Assembly: GCA_025964555.1 (NCBI GenBank)
Contig: JAOPYQ010000015.1
Location: 124,001-188,000 of the forward strand
Source: Thermoleophilia bacterium
Lineage (GTDB): Bacteria; Actinomycetota; Thermoleophilia; Gaiellales; SKUG01
Reading direction: 5' to 3'
Length of the DNA: 64,000 bases
The position numbers and the translations under genes were made by a program. Shown in pieces: positions 39,396-48,457 of this stretch (positions are counted from its first letter, which is position 1; the number at the start of each line of letters is the position of its first letter). Below the pieces are notes generated by a model, which saw nothing but the letters and a program-made list of their open reading frames with translations, ran no database searches and was not told the origin of the DNA.

Positions 39396-39425
39396 TTAGT
39401 GCTCGCTAATATTAGCGGACGCTAA
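39396..39425 (-). promoter_or_regulatory. Tandem TetR-like operators
   Basis: TTAGTG-CT-CGCTAA (39396-39409) and TTAGCG-GA-CGCTAA (39412-39425), two 14-bp dyads separated by 2 bp (16-bp period). The second is perfect. The TTAGTG/CGCTAA type is common for TetR/AcrR operators. AT-rich against the local background; the centre makes the 14-bp palindrome CGCTAATATTAGCG. Confidence 0.65.
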
Positions 39426-39514
39426 GATTCGGGGGCGAGAAGTTCGGTGGAGTGCCGGCCGCTTCTGGCCACGGATCGTGGACGGTGCGGCCGCGAGACC
39501 ACCCCTCGACGCGA

Positions 39515-40390
39515 CTAGGAGAGCTTGAGGCCGCTGCCGCTCCAGCAGGCGTTCGCTCGGCGTCGCTCGAGCGGCAGCACCGACGGCTCGCCGCCCGTGC
39601 CAGTCTCGTGCACGCTCGCGCGTCCGGCACCGATGTCGAGCTTCACGGTGAACTCGTACCAGGCGATGTCCCACGACAGCGTGATGCGCACGCGGCGCGG
39701 GATCCCAGGACCCTCGTCGTGCACGTTGATGACCGGCGAACCCAGCGTGCGGGCGATGCGCGCCATGCGCTCGAGGTCCTTGGACTGGTTGAAGGCGTCG
39801 AGCGCGTGACCGCTCATGCGCATCGGGCTCGTTTCGTCGTGACGGGCGCGCTGCAGCTGCTCGATGCGGCGGTCACGAGCGTGCAGCTCGCCACGCAGCT
39901 CGCGGATCTGCGCCTGTTGGCGCTCGGCGATGCGCTGTTCCTCCGCGCGTCGAGCGGGGTTGAGGTCGCGCCGCAACCGCTCGAGCTCGACGTCCTGGCG
40001 TCGCAGTCGATCCAGGAGGTCGCGGGCAGGCGCGGGAGGATCGACCGGGCGCGCGTCGAGTCCGATCGCGCGCTCCAGGATCGCAGCCTGTGGTGCGGTG
40101 AAAGGAGCCTCGGGGTCGGGCGCCAGCGCGAGGGCTGTGGCGGGGCCGTCGTTGCCACCGACGTGCTCGACGCGCACGCGGGTGCTGCCGCGGCGTCGCA
40201 CGGCGTCGCCGGCGTGGGCCCAGCCGCGCGAGCGGGCCCGGTCGCGGCACAGCTCGCAGACAGCCACGTGCCGGTCGCCGCGGGCGTCGTGGAACGGCGT
40301 CAGCGGCTCTCCGACGAGGACGGAACGACGGCACACGGCGCAGTCGGTCGCGCTGCGAACGACCGTCGCTGCCTCCGACTCGTCGACCAT
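39515..40390 (-). CDS. Zinc-ribbon and coiled-coil hypothetical protein
   Basis: 291 residues, not recognised. Residues ~13-45 have two CxxC pairs ('CAVCRRS', 'CELCRDRA') that may bind zinc. Residues ~125-195 form a strongly charged coiled coil rich in Arg/Glu/Gln. The C-terminal ~90 residues are a beta-type domain ('RVRITLSWDIAWYEFTVKLD'). ATG 40390 is chosen since upstream codons fall in low-quality sequence. Confidence 0.7.
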   Translation of the reverse strand: MVDESEAATVVRSATDCAVCRRSVLVGEPLTPFHDARGDRHVAVCELCRDRARSRGWAHAGDAVRRRGSTRVRVEHVGGNDGPATALALAPDPEAPFTAPQAAILERAIGLDARPVDPPAPARDLLDRLRRQDVELERLRRDLNPARRAEEQRIAERQQAQIRELRGELHARDRRIEQLQRARHDETSPMRMSGHALDAFNQSKDLERMARIARTLGSPVINVHDEGPGIPRRVRITLSWDIAWYEFTVKLDIGAGRASVHETGTGGEPSVLPLERRRANACWSGSGLKLS

Positions 40391-40504
40391 CTGTACGCCC
40401 CTCTTCGATCCGGCAACCGAGCTGCGGCAGGTCCGCAGCGTCTGACCGGAGGATCGTAGCCGGGAGCGAGTGCCACGTGCGGCAGTAGCGGGTACGGCAC
40501 CCGC

Positions 40505-40777
40505 ATGTGCCGGAACATCCATACGCTCTTCAACTTCGACCCGCCCGCAACCGACGAGGAGGTGCACGCCGCCTCGCTGCAGTACGTGCGCAAGGTGAGC
40601 GGCTTCACCAAGCCCTCCCACGTGAACGAAGCCGCCTTCGAGCGTGCGATCCACGCCATCGATGCGGCCACGCGCGAGCTCGTCGATTCACTGGTGACGA
40701 CCGCGAACCCCAAGGATCGCGAGGCCGAGGCGGCGAAGGCGCGCGAGCGCTCCGCGAGGCGCTTCGGCACCGCGTGA
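40505..40777 (+). CDS. DUF2277 family protein
   Basis: 90 residues, 'MCRNIHTLFNFDPPATDEEV' and 'AASLQYVRKVSGFTKPS' are diagnostic for DUF2277, a small conserved protein of unknown role. The invariant N-terminal MCRNI stretch suggests a metal- or ligand-binding N-terminus. Confidence 0.9.
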   Translation: MCRNIHTLFNFDPPATDEEVHAASLQYVRKVSGFTKPSHVNEAAFERAIHAIDAATRELVDSLVTTANPKDREAEAAKARERSARRFGTA

Positions 40778-40783
40778 GCTGAC

Positions 40784-41239
40784 CTAGACGGGCCGCGTCA
40801 CCATGAGCACGACGACCGCGACGCGCATCGCCAGGTCGAGCCACGTGAGGCGTACCGCACGCGAGATGAGCGGCCGAGTACCGTCGAGGGTGGCACCTTC
40901 GCGCAGGACCTTGCCCACCTTCGCCCAGGTCATGCCGACGATCGTGGCGCCCATGAGCATCGACACGAGCCATCCCGCGAAGCTCAGGCTGACCCACAGC
41001 GCACTGAACTCGATCGAGGATTCGGCGACCATCCAGATTCCGGTCGCGACGACGATCAGCGAGGAGCCACCGAACGCCGGTCCCGCGATCGTCGCGAACG
41101 CCGTGCAGAACTTCGCCATCGCGTTCGCGTCGTCGCCCTTGGACAGGAAGATCCCGATGAGCATGCCGACCAGCGCGCCTCCGATCCAGATCATGGCGGC
41201 GAGCAGGTGCACGATGAGGAGGATCTCGAACAGGGACAT
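40784..41239 (-). CDS. DUF2269-like four-helix membrane protein
   Basis: 151 residues, four transmembrane helices. '[21 protein letters not shown]' with an intramembrane His and Trp resembles DUF2269/CopD-type proteins. ATG 41239 is used; the ATG at 41344 would add Arg-rich non-family residues. Function unknown. A second protein of this class is at 58711-59184. Confidence 0.8.
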   Translation of the reverse strand: MSLFEILLIVHLLAAMIWIGGALVGMLIGIFLSKGDDANAMAKFCTAFATIAGPAFGGSSLIVVATGIWMVAESSIEFSALWVSLSFAGWLVSMLMGATIVGMTWAKVGKVLREGATLDGTRPLISRAVRLTWLDLAMRVAVVVLMVTRPV

Positions 41240-41370
41240 GTGGACTGGTTCGCCTCGCGCACGAACGCTCCTGCCAGCCGCTTGGAAGGCCCATCGATTC
41301 GCAACTGGTACGAGAACGTGCTGTGCTACTGGTTGACCCCACAACGATCAGCACCAGGAGCAGCTTCCGC

Positions 41371-42333
41371 ATGAGCGTCGAGCCCACCATCGCAGCAGCG
41401 ATCCATCCCGACATCACCAGCGTCGTCGGCAACACGCCGCTCGTACGCATCAACCGCATCATCGACACGTCCTCGAGCGGTGCGACGGTGGCAGCGAAGC
41501 TCGAATTCCAGAACCCCGCCGGGTCCGTCAAGGACCGCATCGGTGTGGCGATCATCGACGCCGCCGAGCGCGACGGTTCGCTCAAGCCGGGTGGAACGAT
41601 CGTGGAAGGCACGTCCGGCAACACCGGCATCGCACTCGCGATGGTCGGCGCCGCCCGTGGTTACGACGTGGTGCTGACCATGCCCGAGTCGATGTCGAAG
41701 GAGCGCCGCGCGCTGCTGCGGGGCTTCGGCGCAGAGCTCGTGCTCACCGATCCGGCGCTCGGGATGAAGGGCGCGGTCGCGAAGGCCGAGGAGATCGCCG
41801 CCGAGCGCGAGGGCGCGATCCTGGCGCGCCAGTTCGCCAACCCGGCGAACGTGCAGATCCACCGCGAGACCACCGCGGAGGAGATCTGGCGCGACACGGG
41901 TGGGCAGATCGACGTGCTCGTCGCCGGCATCGGCACCGGTGGCACGATCACCGGCGTCGGACAGGTGCTGCGCGAGCGCAACCCCGACCTCAAGGTCTAC
42001 GCGGTCGAGCCCGAGGAATCGGCGATCCTCAACGGCGGGAAGCCCGGACCGCACAAGATCCAGGGCATCGGCGCGAACTTCATTCCCGAGATCCTCGACA
42101 CCGAGGTCTACGACGAGGTCATCGACATCAACGCGGAGACCGCCATCGAGTGGGCGCGTCGCGCTGCCCGCGAGGAGGGACTGCTCGTAGGCATCTCCTC
42201 CGGCGCGGCGCTCGCGGCTGCCGCACAGGTCGCGGCACGCCCCGAGCACGCCGGCCAGACGATCGTCGTCGTCCTCGCCTCCTTCGGTGAGCGTTACCTG
42301 TCGACGCCGCTGTTCGAGGGGCTCGTCGACTGA
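41371..42333 (+). CDS. cysK: O-acetylserine sulfhydrylase (cysteine synthase)
   Basis: 320 residues. PLP Lys K54 in '[11 protein letters not shown]', '[12 protein letters not shown]' substrate loop, '[10 protein letters not shown]' phosphate cup and '[11 protein letters not shown]'. Makes cysteine from O-acetylserine and sulfide. ATG 41371 follows CAGGAG. Its stop shares one base with the cysE start, a direct pathway pair. Confidence 0.95.
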   Translation: MSVEPTIAAAIHPDITSVVGNTPLVRINRIIDTSSSGATVAAKLEFQNPAGSVKDRIGVAIIDAAERDGSLKPGGTIVEGTSGNTGIALAMVGAARGYDVVLTMPESMSKERRALLRGFGAELVLTDPALGMKGAVAKAEEIAAEREGAILARQFANPANVQIHRETTAEEIWRDTGGQIDVLVAGIGTGGTITGVGQVLRERNPDLKVYAVEPEESAILNGGKPGPHKIQGIGANFIPEILDTEVYDEVIDINAETAIEWARRAAREEGLLVGISSGAALAAAAQVAARPEHAGQTIVVVLASFGERYLSTPLFEGLVD

Positions 42334-42914
42334 TGGCTCCTCCCTGGACCATCGCGTCGCGCATCGCGCGGGCGATCGCCGAGGACGTGGAGTCCGCCAA
42401 GGATCGCGACCCGGCGCTGCGCTCGACGCTCGACGCCGTGGTGAACTCCCCGGGCCTGCACGCGATCTGGTCGTATCGGGTCGCGCACGCGATGTGGGAT
42501 CGCAGCGAGTCGCTGCGGTTTCCCGCGCGGGTGCTCTCGACCGTGACGCGAGCCGTGACCGGGGTGGAGATCCATCCGGGCGCGCGGCTGGGACGGCGCT
42601 GCTTCATCGACCACGGGATGGGCGTGGTGATCGGCGAGACGGCGGTCGTCGGCGACGACGTGCTGCTCTACCACGGCTCGACACTGGGCAGCCGCGACGC
42701 GCGTGACGGCCAACGCCACCCGACGATCGGCAACGGCGTGCTGATCGGCGCCGGTGCACGCGTGCTCGGCCCGGTGCGAGTCGGCGACGGCGCGCGTGTC
42801 GGAGCGAACGCGGTGGTCGTCAAGGACGTGCCCGATGGCGCGACCGCGATCGGGGTCGCCGCGCGTATCGAGGACGCGGCGGAGGCGACGGTCACGCGCA
42901 TCCGCGCACGCTGA
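42333..42914 (+). CDS. cysE: Serine O-acetyltransferase
   Basis: 193 residues. Left-handed beta-helix hexapeptide repeats from ~85 on; active-site 'GVEIHPGARLGRRCFIDHGMGVVIGE' in parts and 'LYHGSTLGS'. Supplies O-acetylserine to CysK. The C-terminus (TVTRIRAR) lacks the terminal Ile that binds the CysK active site in enterobacterial complexes. The TGA starts the left arm of a terminator. Confidence 0.93.
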   Translation: MAPPWTIASRIARAIAEDVESAKDRDPALRSTLDAVVNSPGLHAIWSYRVAHAMWDRSESLRFPARVLSTVTRAVTGVEIHPGARLGRRCFIDHGMGVVIGETAVVGDDVLLYHGSTLGSRDARDGQRHPTIGNGVLIGAGARVLGPVRVGDGARVGANAVVVKDVPDGATAIGVAARIEDAAEATVTRIRAR

Positions 42915-42998
42915 GTGCGCGAGCGCGCACACGTGCATCGGTGACGTCGTCAGTCGCACGCGCCGGGTAGCCGGGCCACTCAGGCGCTCGCGCGCTCA
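42912..42998. terminator. Long-range inverted repeat between convergent stops
   Basis: 15-bp arms TGAGTGCGCGAGCGC (42912-42926) and GCGCTCGCGCGCTCA (42984-42998) with one wobble. The outer three bases of each arm are the stop codons of cysE and of the convergent monooxygenase gene. Loop is 57 nt. Likely bidirectional terminator. Confidence 0.6.
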
Positions 42999-43289
42999 CA
43001 GCCCGATGCCGCCAGCTGGCTCGAACTTCGTTCCGGACATGTCGGCGCTGAGCGGCATCGCGCGCTCGATCGTGGCGCGCACGTTCGGCAGCGTGAGCGA
43101 TGCGGCGTGGGCTGCTTCGTCCGTCCAGCGCTCGACGATGCATATCGCGTCAGGATCGTCGCCGGAGGGGCCGACCAGGTAGAGCTCGCAGCCGGGCATC
43201 GGCTGCTGTTCGGCGAGCATGAGCTCCAGCAGCTCGTCGCGCCTGCCGGGCGTGGCACGGAACGTGCCGAACATCACGAATCCAGCCAT
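42996..43289 (-). CDS. Antibiotic biosynthesis monooxygenase (ABM) family
   Basis: 97 residues, ferredoxin-like ABM fold: 'GTFRATPGRRDELLELMLAE', 'PGCELYLVG', 'CIVERWTDEAAHAASL'. Such small enzymes oxidise quinols/aromatics or have no cofactor; substrate unknown. 20 bp downstream of the MFS gene, so probably co-transcribed with it. Confidence 0.85.
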   Translation of the reverse strand: MAGFVMFGTFRATPGRRDELLELMLAEQQPMPGCELYLVGPSGDDPDAICIVERWTDEAAHAASLTLPNVRATIERAMPLSADMSGTKFEPAGGIGL

Positions 43290-43309
43290 GGGTCGTCCTC
43301 TCGGTCGTG

Positions 43310-44536
43310 TCAGTCAGGGTGGTGGATGCCCGCGCCGAGCGTGTCGGGAACGTCGCCCACGCTCGCGTCGAGCTGCACGGCGCCGGTGCGGCGGAGCGCG
43401 ACGAGCGCGCCGGCCAGCAGCACCAGCCCGACCACGGACGTCACCGCGAATGCTGCGCGCAGCGACGCTGCCTCGGCGACGAGCCCGGCGAGTGCGGGGC
43501 CGGCGAGGTTGCCGACGTAGGCGAGCATCGCGACGGTCGCCAGCGCGGCACCCCGCCGCGTCCCGGCGCTCGCGCTGGCGACGCTGTAGAGCGTGGGCGC
43601 CACCGTGGCGGTGCCGAGCCCGAGCGCGAAAAGCGCGACGATCGCGAGCGTGACGCCAGGCGAGGCCGCGACGGTGGCAGCGGCGGCAGCAATGATCAGC
43701 CCGCTCCCGCACACCAGGGCTCGAGCCGAGGCGCGCGCGCCCCACAGGTGCGCCGCGACCCGGCCGACGACCGATCCGGCGAAATACACCGCGACGGCGA
43801 GTCCGGCGGTGCCGGCGCTCGCATGGAAGGTGTCCTCCACGTGGATCGCCGCCCACGAGAACGCCGTCGCCTCCACGACGAACGAGAGCGCGACGAGACA
43901 GCCGAGCACGACCAGGAACGGCGTGAACATGGGTTTCGAGCTCGGGATCGGCGCGTTCGCCACGACGTCGTCCCCGTGCCACGCCTCGATCCCGCCACGG
44001 TTGCAGGCAGCGGACGCGGCCAGCACGATTCCGAGCGAGCCGGTGATCGCCGGACTGCTCCATCCCGCATCGCGCGCGACGCCCGTGAGCGCGCCTCCGA
44101 CCACGGCGCCGATCGAGAAGGTCGCGTGCGCGATGTTCATGAGCGGTCGAGTGCCCGCCTCGACGTGCGCAACCGCACCGTTCATGGCGATGTCCATTGC
44201 CCCGCTGGTGAAGCCCACGAGCATGAACGCGGTGACGAGGGCGAGGACCGAACCCGCGAAGGCGGTCACGAACGTCGCCACGCCAAGCGCGATGGCGGTC
44301 ATCGCCACGACGCGCGGACCGAACCGATCGAGCAGCGGTCCGGTGACGAGCATCGCGGGTGCGGCACCGAGGCTCGACAGCAGGAGCGCGACGCCGAGCT
44401 CGCCCGCGCCGGCGCCGGCGTGGTCACGAAACGCCGGGAACATCGCCGCCCAACACCCGGCGAAGGCACCGAAGGTGAGGAACGCGACGAGCGGTCCGAG
44501 CGTGGCGGAAGGAGGGGTGGCGGTGCCGGCTGACAT
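43310..44536 (-). CDS. Major facilitator superfamily transporter
   Basis: 408 residues, about twelve hydrophobic segments. The loop 2-3 signature is seen as 'GPLLDRFGPRVVAM'. Similar to sugar/efflux MFS proteins of the YfkF/FucP-like branch ('GFTSGAMDIAMNGAVAHVE'). Substrate unknown. Its start faces the divergent flavoenzyme gene with 78 bp between. Confidence 0.88.
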   Translation of the reverse strand: MSAGTATPPSATLGPLVAFLTFGAFAGCWAAMFPAFRDHAGAGAGELGVALLLSSLGAAPAMLVTGPLLDRFGPRVVAMTAIALGVATFVTAFAGSVLALVTAFMLVGFTSGAMDIAMNGAVAHVEAGTRPLMNIAHATFSIGAVVGGALTGVARDAGWSSPAITGSLGIVLAASAACNRGGIEAWHGDDVVANAPIPSSKPMFTPFLVVLGCLVALSFVVEATAFSWAAIHVEDTFHASAGTAGLAVAVYFAGSVVGRVAAHLWGARASARALVCGSGLIIAAAAATVAASPGVTLAIVALFALGLGTATVAPTLYSVASASAGTRRGAALATVAMLAYVGNLAGPALAGLVAEAASLRAAFAVTSVVGLVLLAGALVALRRTGAVQLDASVGDVPDTLGAGIHHPD

Positions 44537-44614
44537 CGCGCCACGTTAGCGCAGGCTCGGCGGCGAGGTTCGGGAAGAGAGAGGCGAACGAACGCTGGTG
44601 GGTACGCTCCCGTC

Positions 44615-45790
44615 GTGGAGCGGGCCGACGTGATCGTGGTGGGACTGGGTGCGATGGGAAGCGCGACTGCGTTCCAGCTCGCTGCGCGCGGCGTGGATGT
44701 CGTGGGGCTCGATCGATACGCGCCTCCGCACGTGCACGGGTCGACACACGGCGACACGCGGGTGACCCGCGCGGCATGCGCGGAGGGAGCGGCGTACGTG
44801 CCGCTCGCGATGCGCTCGCACGAGCTGTGGGGCGAGATCGAGCGCGCAACCGGCAGCGACCTGTTCACGGCGTGCGGCGTGCTCATGGTCGGGCCGGGAT
44901 CCGGCATGGGTTCGATGCACGGCACCGATGACTGGGTCGGCGCGACGATCGATCTGGCGGGTCGCTTCGGGATCGAGCACGAGGTGCTCGACGGCGCGGC
45001 GGCGCGTGCGCGCTATCCGATGTTCGCGTTCGACGACGCGGCGCACGCGTACTTCGAGCCGGGCGGCGGGTTCGTTCGGCCGGAGGCCGCGGTCGCGGCG
45101 CAGCTGATGCTCGCCGAGCGACACGGCGCACGCCTGCACCTGGACACCGAGGTCACCGCGCTGCGGTCGACCGATGCAGGGGTCGAGATCGACACCGCCG
45201 ATGGCACGAGCTTCGCGGCGGAGCGCGTCGTGCTGAGCGCGGGCGCGTGGCTGCCGTCGTTCCTGGCCTCACCTGAGCTGCGAGCGACGTTCACGGTGTA
45301 TCGGCAGGTGCTGCACTGGTTCGACGTCGCGCCAGCGTGGGTCGACCGGGTGTCGGTCGAGCAGCTGCCCGTCTACCTGTGGTCGTTCGGCGCGGGAGCC
45401 ACTGACTTCTTCTACGGCTTCCCGGCGCTCGATGGGGCCGAGGGCGGCGTGAAGGTCGCGACGGAGCAGTTCAGCGAGGCGACGACCGCCGACGACGTGC
45501 AGCGCGACGTGTCAGTCGAGGAGCAGCAGTCGATGTACGAGCGGTGCATTCGAGGGCGCATGGCGGCGGTTGACGACCACGCGCTGCGCAGCGCGACGTG
45601 CCTGTACACCGTGACGCCGGATTCGGGGTTCGTGATCGACGAGCATCCGGAGCTGCCCGGCGTGCTCGTCGTCTCGCCGTGCAGCGGGCACGGGTTCAAG
45701 CACTCGGCGGCGATCGGGGAGGCCATCGCCGAGCGGCTCGTGTCGGGCCGCTCGACGATCGACCTGTCGCCGTTCGAGCTTCGGCGCTAG
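44615..45790 (+). CDS. Sarcosine oxidase / N-methyltryptophan oxidase-type flavoenzyme
   Basis: 391 residues from GTG 44615. FAD-binding 'VVGLGAMGSATA'; C329 in 'ATCLYTVTPDSG' aligns with the Cys that carries covalent FAD in monomeric sarcosine oxidase; 'CSGHGFKHSAAIGE' near the C-terminus is conserved. Oxidises a secondary amino acid to give H2O2. Overlaps the convergent hypothetical gene by 4 bp. Confidence 0.9.
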   Translation: MERADVIVVGLGAMGSATAFQLAARGVDVVGLDRYAPPHVHGSTHGDTRVTRAACAEGAAYVPLAMRSHELWGEIERATGSDLFTACGVLMVGPGSGMGSMHGTDDWVGATIDLAGRFGIEHEVLDGAAARARYPMFAFDDAAHAYFEPGGGFVRPEAAVAAQLMLAERHGARLHLDTEVTALRSTDAGVEIDTADGTSFAAERVVLSAGAWLPSFLASPELRATFTVYRQVLHWFDVAPAWVDRVSVEQLPVYLWSFGAGATDFFYGFPALDGAEGGVKVATEQFSEATTADDVQRDVSVEEQQSMYERCIRGRMAAVDDHALRSATCLYTVTPDSGFVIDEHPELPGVLVVSPCSGHGFKHSAAIGEAIAERLVSGRSTIDLSPFELRR

Positions 45791-46356
45791 CGCGCGACCT
45801 GGTCGGTGCCGCGCACGAAGCCGAGCAGGTCCGCGTCGACGAAGCGAAGCGCCGAGAGCGTTCGGTAGTCGCCATGCCCCCAGCTGCCGTTGGGCGTGCC
45901 CACGTCGCGCAGCTGGATGAGCTTGGTCGGGCGAGCGCGCGGCGCGGGCCGCTCGTCGCGGTAGTCGTCTCCGGGGCCGCGGTGGCTCGTGCCGGACACG
46001 AGCAGTTCGCGGACCTGGAACTGGTCCTGGTCGCGGAACACGCCGACGATGCCGTGCACTCCCTTGAGTGCCTGCGCCGCGGCGAACGCGCCGGCGCGAT
46101 CATCGAACGTGCCGAAGGTCGCGCCGGTGAACACGTCGAGGCTGCCGTGCGCCATGTAGTTGCCGCCGTAGGCGAAGTCCGCCTGCGCGACGGCCTGAGC
46201 ATTGGGGGCGATCGGGGCAGCCTGCATGAGCTCCATCGGGCGCTCCGCCATGAAGTGGTCGTGCGTCGGCGCCCATGTCGACCAGTCGCGCGACGGCCAC
46301 GCGGGGACTGCGGGTGCGGCGACGACTCGGGAAGCTGCGGGGACGATGGTGTTCAT
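45787..46356 (-). CDS. Hypothetical protein, Ala/Pro-rich N-terminus
   Basis: 189 residues, no family recognised. N-terminus 'MNTIVPAASRVVAAPAVPAWP' is signal-less and low complexity. The remainder looks globular with aromatic residues ('FAYGGNYMAHGSLDVFTGATFG', in parts; 'ALRFVDADLLGFVRG'). ATG 46356 has AGGATG upstream; ATG 46425 would add 23 residues. Confidence 0.65.
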   Translation of the reverse strand: MNTIVPAASRVVAAPAVPAWPSRDWSTWAPTHDHFMAERPMELMQAAPIAPNAQAVAQADFAYGGNYMAHGSLDVFTGATFGTFDDRAGAFAAAQALKGVHGIVGVFRDQDQFQVRELLVSGTSHRGPGDDYRDERPAPRARPTKLIQLRDVGTPNGSWGHGDYRTLSALRFVDADLLGFVRGTDQVAR

Positions 46357-46442
46357 GGGGACATCCTGTCGTTGGGGAGTGCGGTTGTCGGCGAGAACGA
46401 TAGGGCCACCCTCCATGAACCACAAGCGTCCGTTGGCGCATG

Positions 46443-46465
46443 ATCGTGAACCTGTGATTCACGAT
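46443..46465. promoter_or_regulatory. 23-bp palindromic operator between divergent genes
   Basis: ATCGTGAA-N7-TTCACGAT, perfect 8-bp arms, 42 bp before the PPOX start and 87 bp before the hypothetical gene's start. Form suits a dimeric repressor. Confidence 0.55.
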
Positions 46466-46506
46466 TCGTTCGGTGTATCGGATCGCCGATGCGGAACATG
46501 GCTCCC

Positions 46507-47001
46507 ATGACTGATCACACGGATGACGTGACGCACCTTGGCGAACTGCTCGAGGACATCGACTTCTGCATGCTCACGACGATCGATGGTTCGGGCCAGC
46601 TCCATGCCCGCCCGATGTCGACGCAGAAGATGGACTTCGACGGCACGCTGCACTTCCTGACGGACCGCGGTTCGCACAAGGTCGAGGACATCGAACGCGA
46701 TCCCCAGGTGCTCGTCGCCTACGCCGACACGAAGGCGCAGACCTACGTGTCGGTCCACGGCCGAGCGCGCATCGCACGCGACGAGGCACTCATCGAGGAG
46801 CTGTGGTCACCTGCCCACCGCGCGTGGTGGCCGAACGGTCGCACCGATCCGTCGATCATGGTGCTCTCCGTGGACGTCGATCGCGCGGACTACTGGGAGT
46901 CCTCGGGTTCGAAGCTGACGCAGCTCATCGGATTCGCCAAGGCCGCGACCGGCCACGGCAGCGGCAAGGACCTCGGCGAGCAGGGCACGATCCGCCCGTA
47001 G
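46507..47001 (+). CDS. PPOX-fold (GSP26-like) flavin/F420-binding protein
   Basis: 164 residues. 'LLEDIDFCMLTTIDGSGQLHARPMSTQ' (in parts) and 'LHFLTDRGSHKVEDIERDPQV' match the general stress protein 26 branch of pyridoxamine-phosphate oxidase-like proteins; 'YWESSGSKL' is also typical. Binds FMN/FAD. Start uncertain among ATG 46489, 46498 and 46507. Confidence 0.88.
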   Translation: MTDHTDDVTHLGELLEDIDFCMLTTIDGSGQLHARPMSTQKMDFDGTLHFLTDRGSHKVEDIERDPQVLVAYADTKAQTYVSVHGRARIARDEALIEELWSPAHRAWWPNGRTDPSIMVLSVDVDRADYWESSGSKLTQLIGFAKAATGHGSGKDLGEQGTIRP

Positions 47002-47024
47002 TCGACGGGCGCTATCCTGCCCCC

Positions 47025-47321
47025 ATGCTCGAGTTCACGTTCGACGGCGAAGTGGTGAAGGGACAGGGCGCCGGCGCCTGGCACTTCATCCAGCTGCCAC
47101 TCGACCTGGGCGAGGAACTCGCCAAGATCGCGTCCGGCGCCGGCATGCGCGGGCGCTGGGGATCGCTCAAGGTCGAGGCCACGGTCGGGCACACGACGTG
47201 GAGCACGTCGATCTTCCCGGACGACGACGGCAGCTTCCTGCTGCCGGTCAAGGCAGACGTGCGCAGGGCGGAGGACGTCGGCGAGGGCGACCTGGTCGAG
47301 GTCATCCTCGAGCTGATGTGA
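47025..47321 (+). CDS. DUF1905 protein
   Basis: 98 residues: 'FDGEVVKGQGAGAWHFIQLP' and 'WGSLKVEATVGHTTW' then 'DDDGSFLLPVKADVRRAEDV' are the DUF1905 beta-barrel pattern. Function unknown. Starts 24 bp after the PPOX gene. Confidence 0.88.
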   Translation: MLEFTFDGEVVKGQGAGAWHFIQLPLDLGEELAKIASGAGMRGRWGSLKVEATVGHTTWSTSIFPDDDGSFLLPVKADVRRAEDVGEGDLVEVILELM

Positions 47322-47349
47322 CATCGCCGCGAGCGGGTAGGCACGTCGC

Positions 47350-47928
47350 ATGGGCCGCACCGTGTACTGGATGAACGTCTCCCTCGACCTGCTCATCGAG
47401 CGCAATCCTGGCGAGGAAGGCGGCGGCAGCTGGATGCGCATCAGCGAATCGCTGCACCAGGAATTCAACGATCGCGCGCGCCAGCTCGTGCTCGCCGTCG
47501 AGGGACGGGTCATCTACGAGACGATGGAGGGCTTCTGGCCCGCGGCGATCGACGACGACTCGCTCGAGGACGTGCTGCGCGAGTACGGCCGCATCTGGAC
47601 GGAGCAGCCGAAGGTGCTCGTGTCGCGCACCCGCAGCGAGGCGAACCACAACACGCGTGTCATCGGCAACGACGGACGCGCAATGGAGGAACTCGCGCGC
47701 ATCCGCGAGGAGACCGACGGCGACATCGGCGTGGGCGGCGCCGGCATCGCGACACAGATGCTCCAGCACGGCCTGCTCGACGAACTGTTCCTGGTCACGC
47801 ATCCCGTGATCCTCGGCTCTGGCCGGCCGCTGTTCGATTCGCTCGATGTACCCGTGGAGTGCGACCTGCTCGAGCAGGCGCAGTTCGAGGACGGCGTCAC
47901 GCTGCATCGGTACGCGATCCGGCACTGA
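47350..47928 (+). CDS. DHFR/RibD C-terminal-like reductase
   Basis: 192 residues. 'VYWMNVSLDLLIER' N-terminal strand and 'DIGVGGAGIATQML..GLLDELFLVTHPVILGSGRPLF' (cited in parts) are characteristic of the RibD_C/YyaP family. NADPH-dependent reductase of unknown substrate, not a true folA. 28 bp after DUF1905. Confidence 0.88.
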   Translation: MGRTVYWMNVSLDLLIERNPGEEGGGSWMRISESLHQEFNDRARQLVLAVEGRVIYETMEGFWPAAIDDDSLEDVLREYGRIWTEQPKVLVSRTRSEANHNTRVIGNDGRAMEELARIREETDGDIGVGGAGIATQMLQHGLLDELFLVTHPVILGSGRPLFDSLDVPVECDLLEQAQFEDGVTLHRYAIRH

Positions 47929-47929
47929 C

Positions 47930-48394
47930 ATGACCTGGGACGATGACATCGCGCGGCACGCGTGGAACGTGGGCGATGAGCTGCCGTCGCACAACGACGA
48001 CTGCATCGTCTGCGGCAGCTCGAGCGCAACCTCGCCCCTGCTGGAGCGCTTCTGCGTGCGCGCCGACGACGAGGTCGGCGCAACGATCCGCTTCGACGCA
48101 CGCCATCAGGGCGCTCCGGCCTACGCACACGGCGGGATGGTCGCTGCGGTGCTCGACGACGCATGCGGCTATGTCAGCTTCCTCGTGCAGCGCATGTTCG
48201 TCACCGCGCACCTCGAGGTCGACTATCGACGACCCGTCGTGCTCGAGGAGTCGTACGACCTGCGTGCTCGATGCGCCGGCATCGACGGCCGAAAGGTGCA
48301 CCTCGAAGCGGAGCTCGTCGACGCGACCGACGTGGTGGTCGCCGAGGGACGCGGCATGTTCGTCACGGTCGACATCGAGCACTTCCGGCCGTGA
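47930..48394 (+). CDS. PaaI/hotdog thioesterase-like protein
   Basis: 154 residues. 'CIVCGSSS' near the N-terminus, then 'QGAPAYAHGGMVAAVLDDAC' with the HGG..A.D helix of hotdog thioesterases and 'AHLEVDYRRPV'. Hydrolyses acyl-CoA thioesters. Starts 1 bp after the preceding gene's stop. Confidence 0.85.
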   Translation: MTWDDDIARHAWNVGDELPSHNDDCIVCGSSSATSPLLERFCVRADDEVGATIRFDARHQGAPAYAHGGMVAAVLDDACGYVSFLVQRMFVTAHLEVDYRRPVVLEESYDLRARCAGIDGRKVHLEAELVDATDVVVAEGRGMFVTVDIEHFRP

Positions 48395-48406
48395 CCTGCG
48401 AAGACG

Positions 48407-48436
48407 CGAAGGGCCGCCCCGCAGGGCGATCCTTCG
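48407..48436. terminator. Bidirectional terminator hairpin
   Basis: CGAAGG..GCCC (48407-48419) pairs with GGGC..CCTTCG (48424-48436) around a CGCA loop, with a 3-nt internal bulge on each side. Between convergent genes. Confidence 0.6.
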
Positions 48437-48457
48437 ACGTGATCTGGTGTTCGTGCG

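Noticed and set aside
40784-41344. Longer start (ATG 41344) for the DUF2269-like protein
   Set aside because: The extra 35 residues are Arg/Gln-rich and precede the family's N-terminal helix; ATG 41239 fits better.
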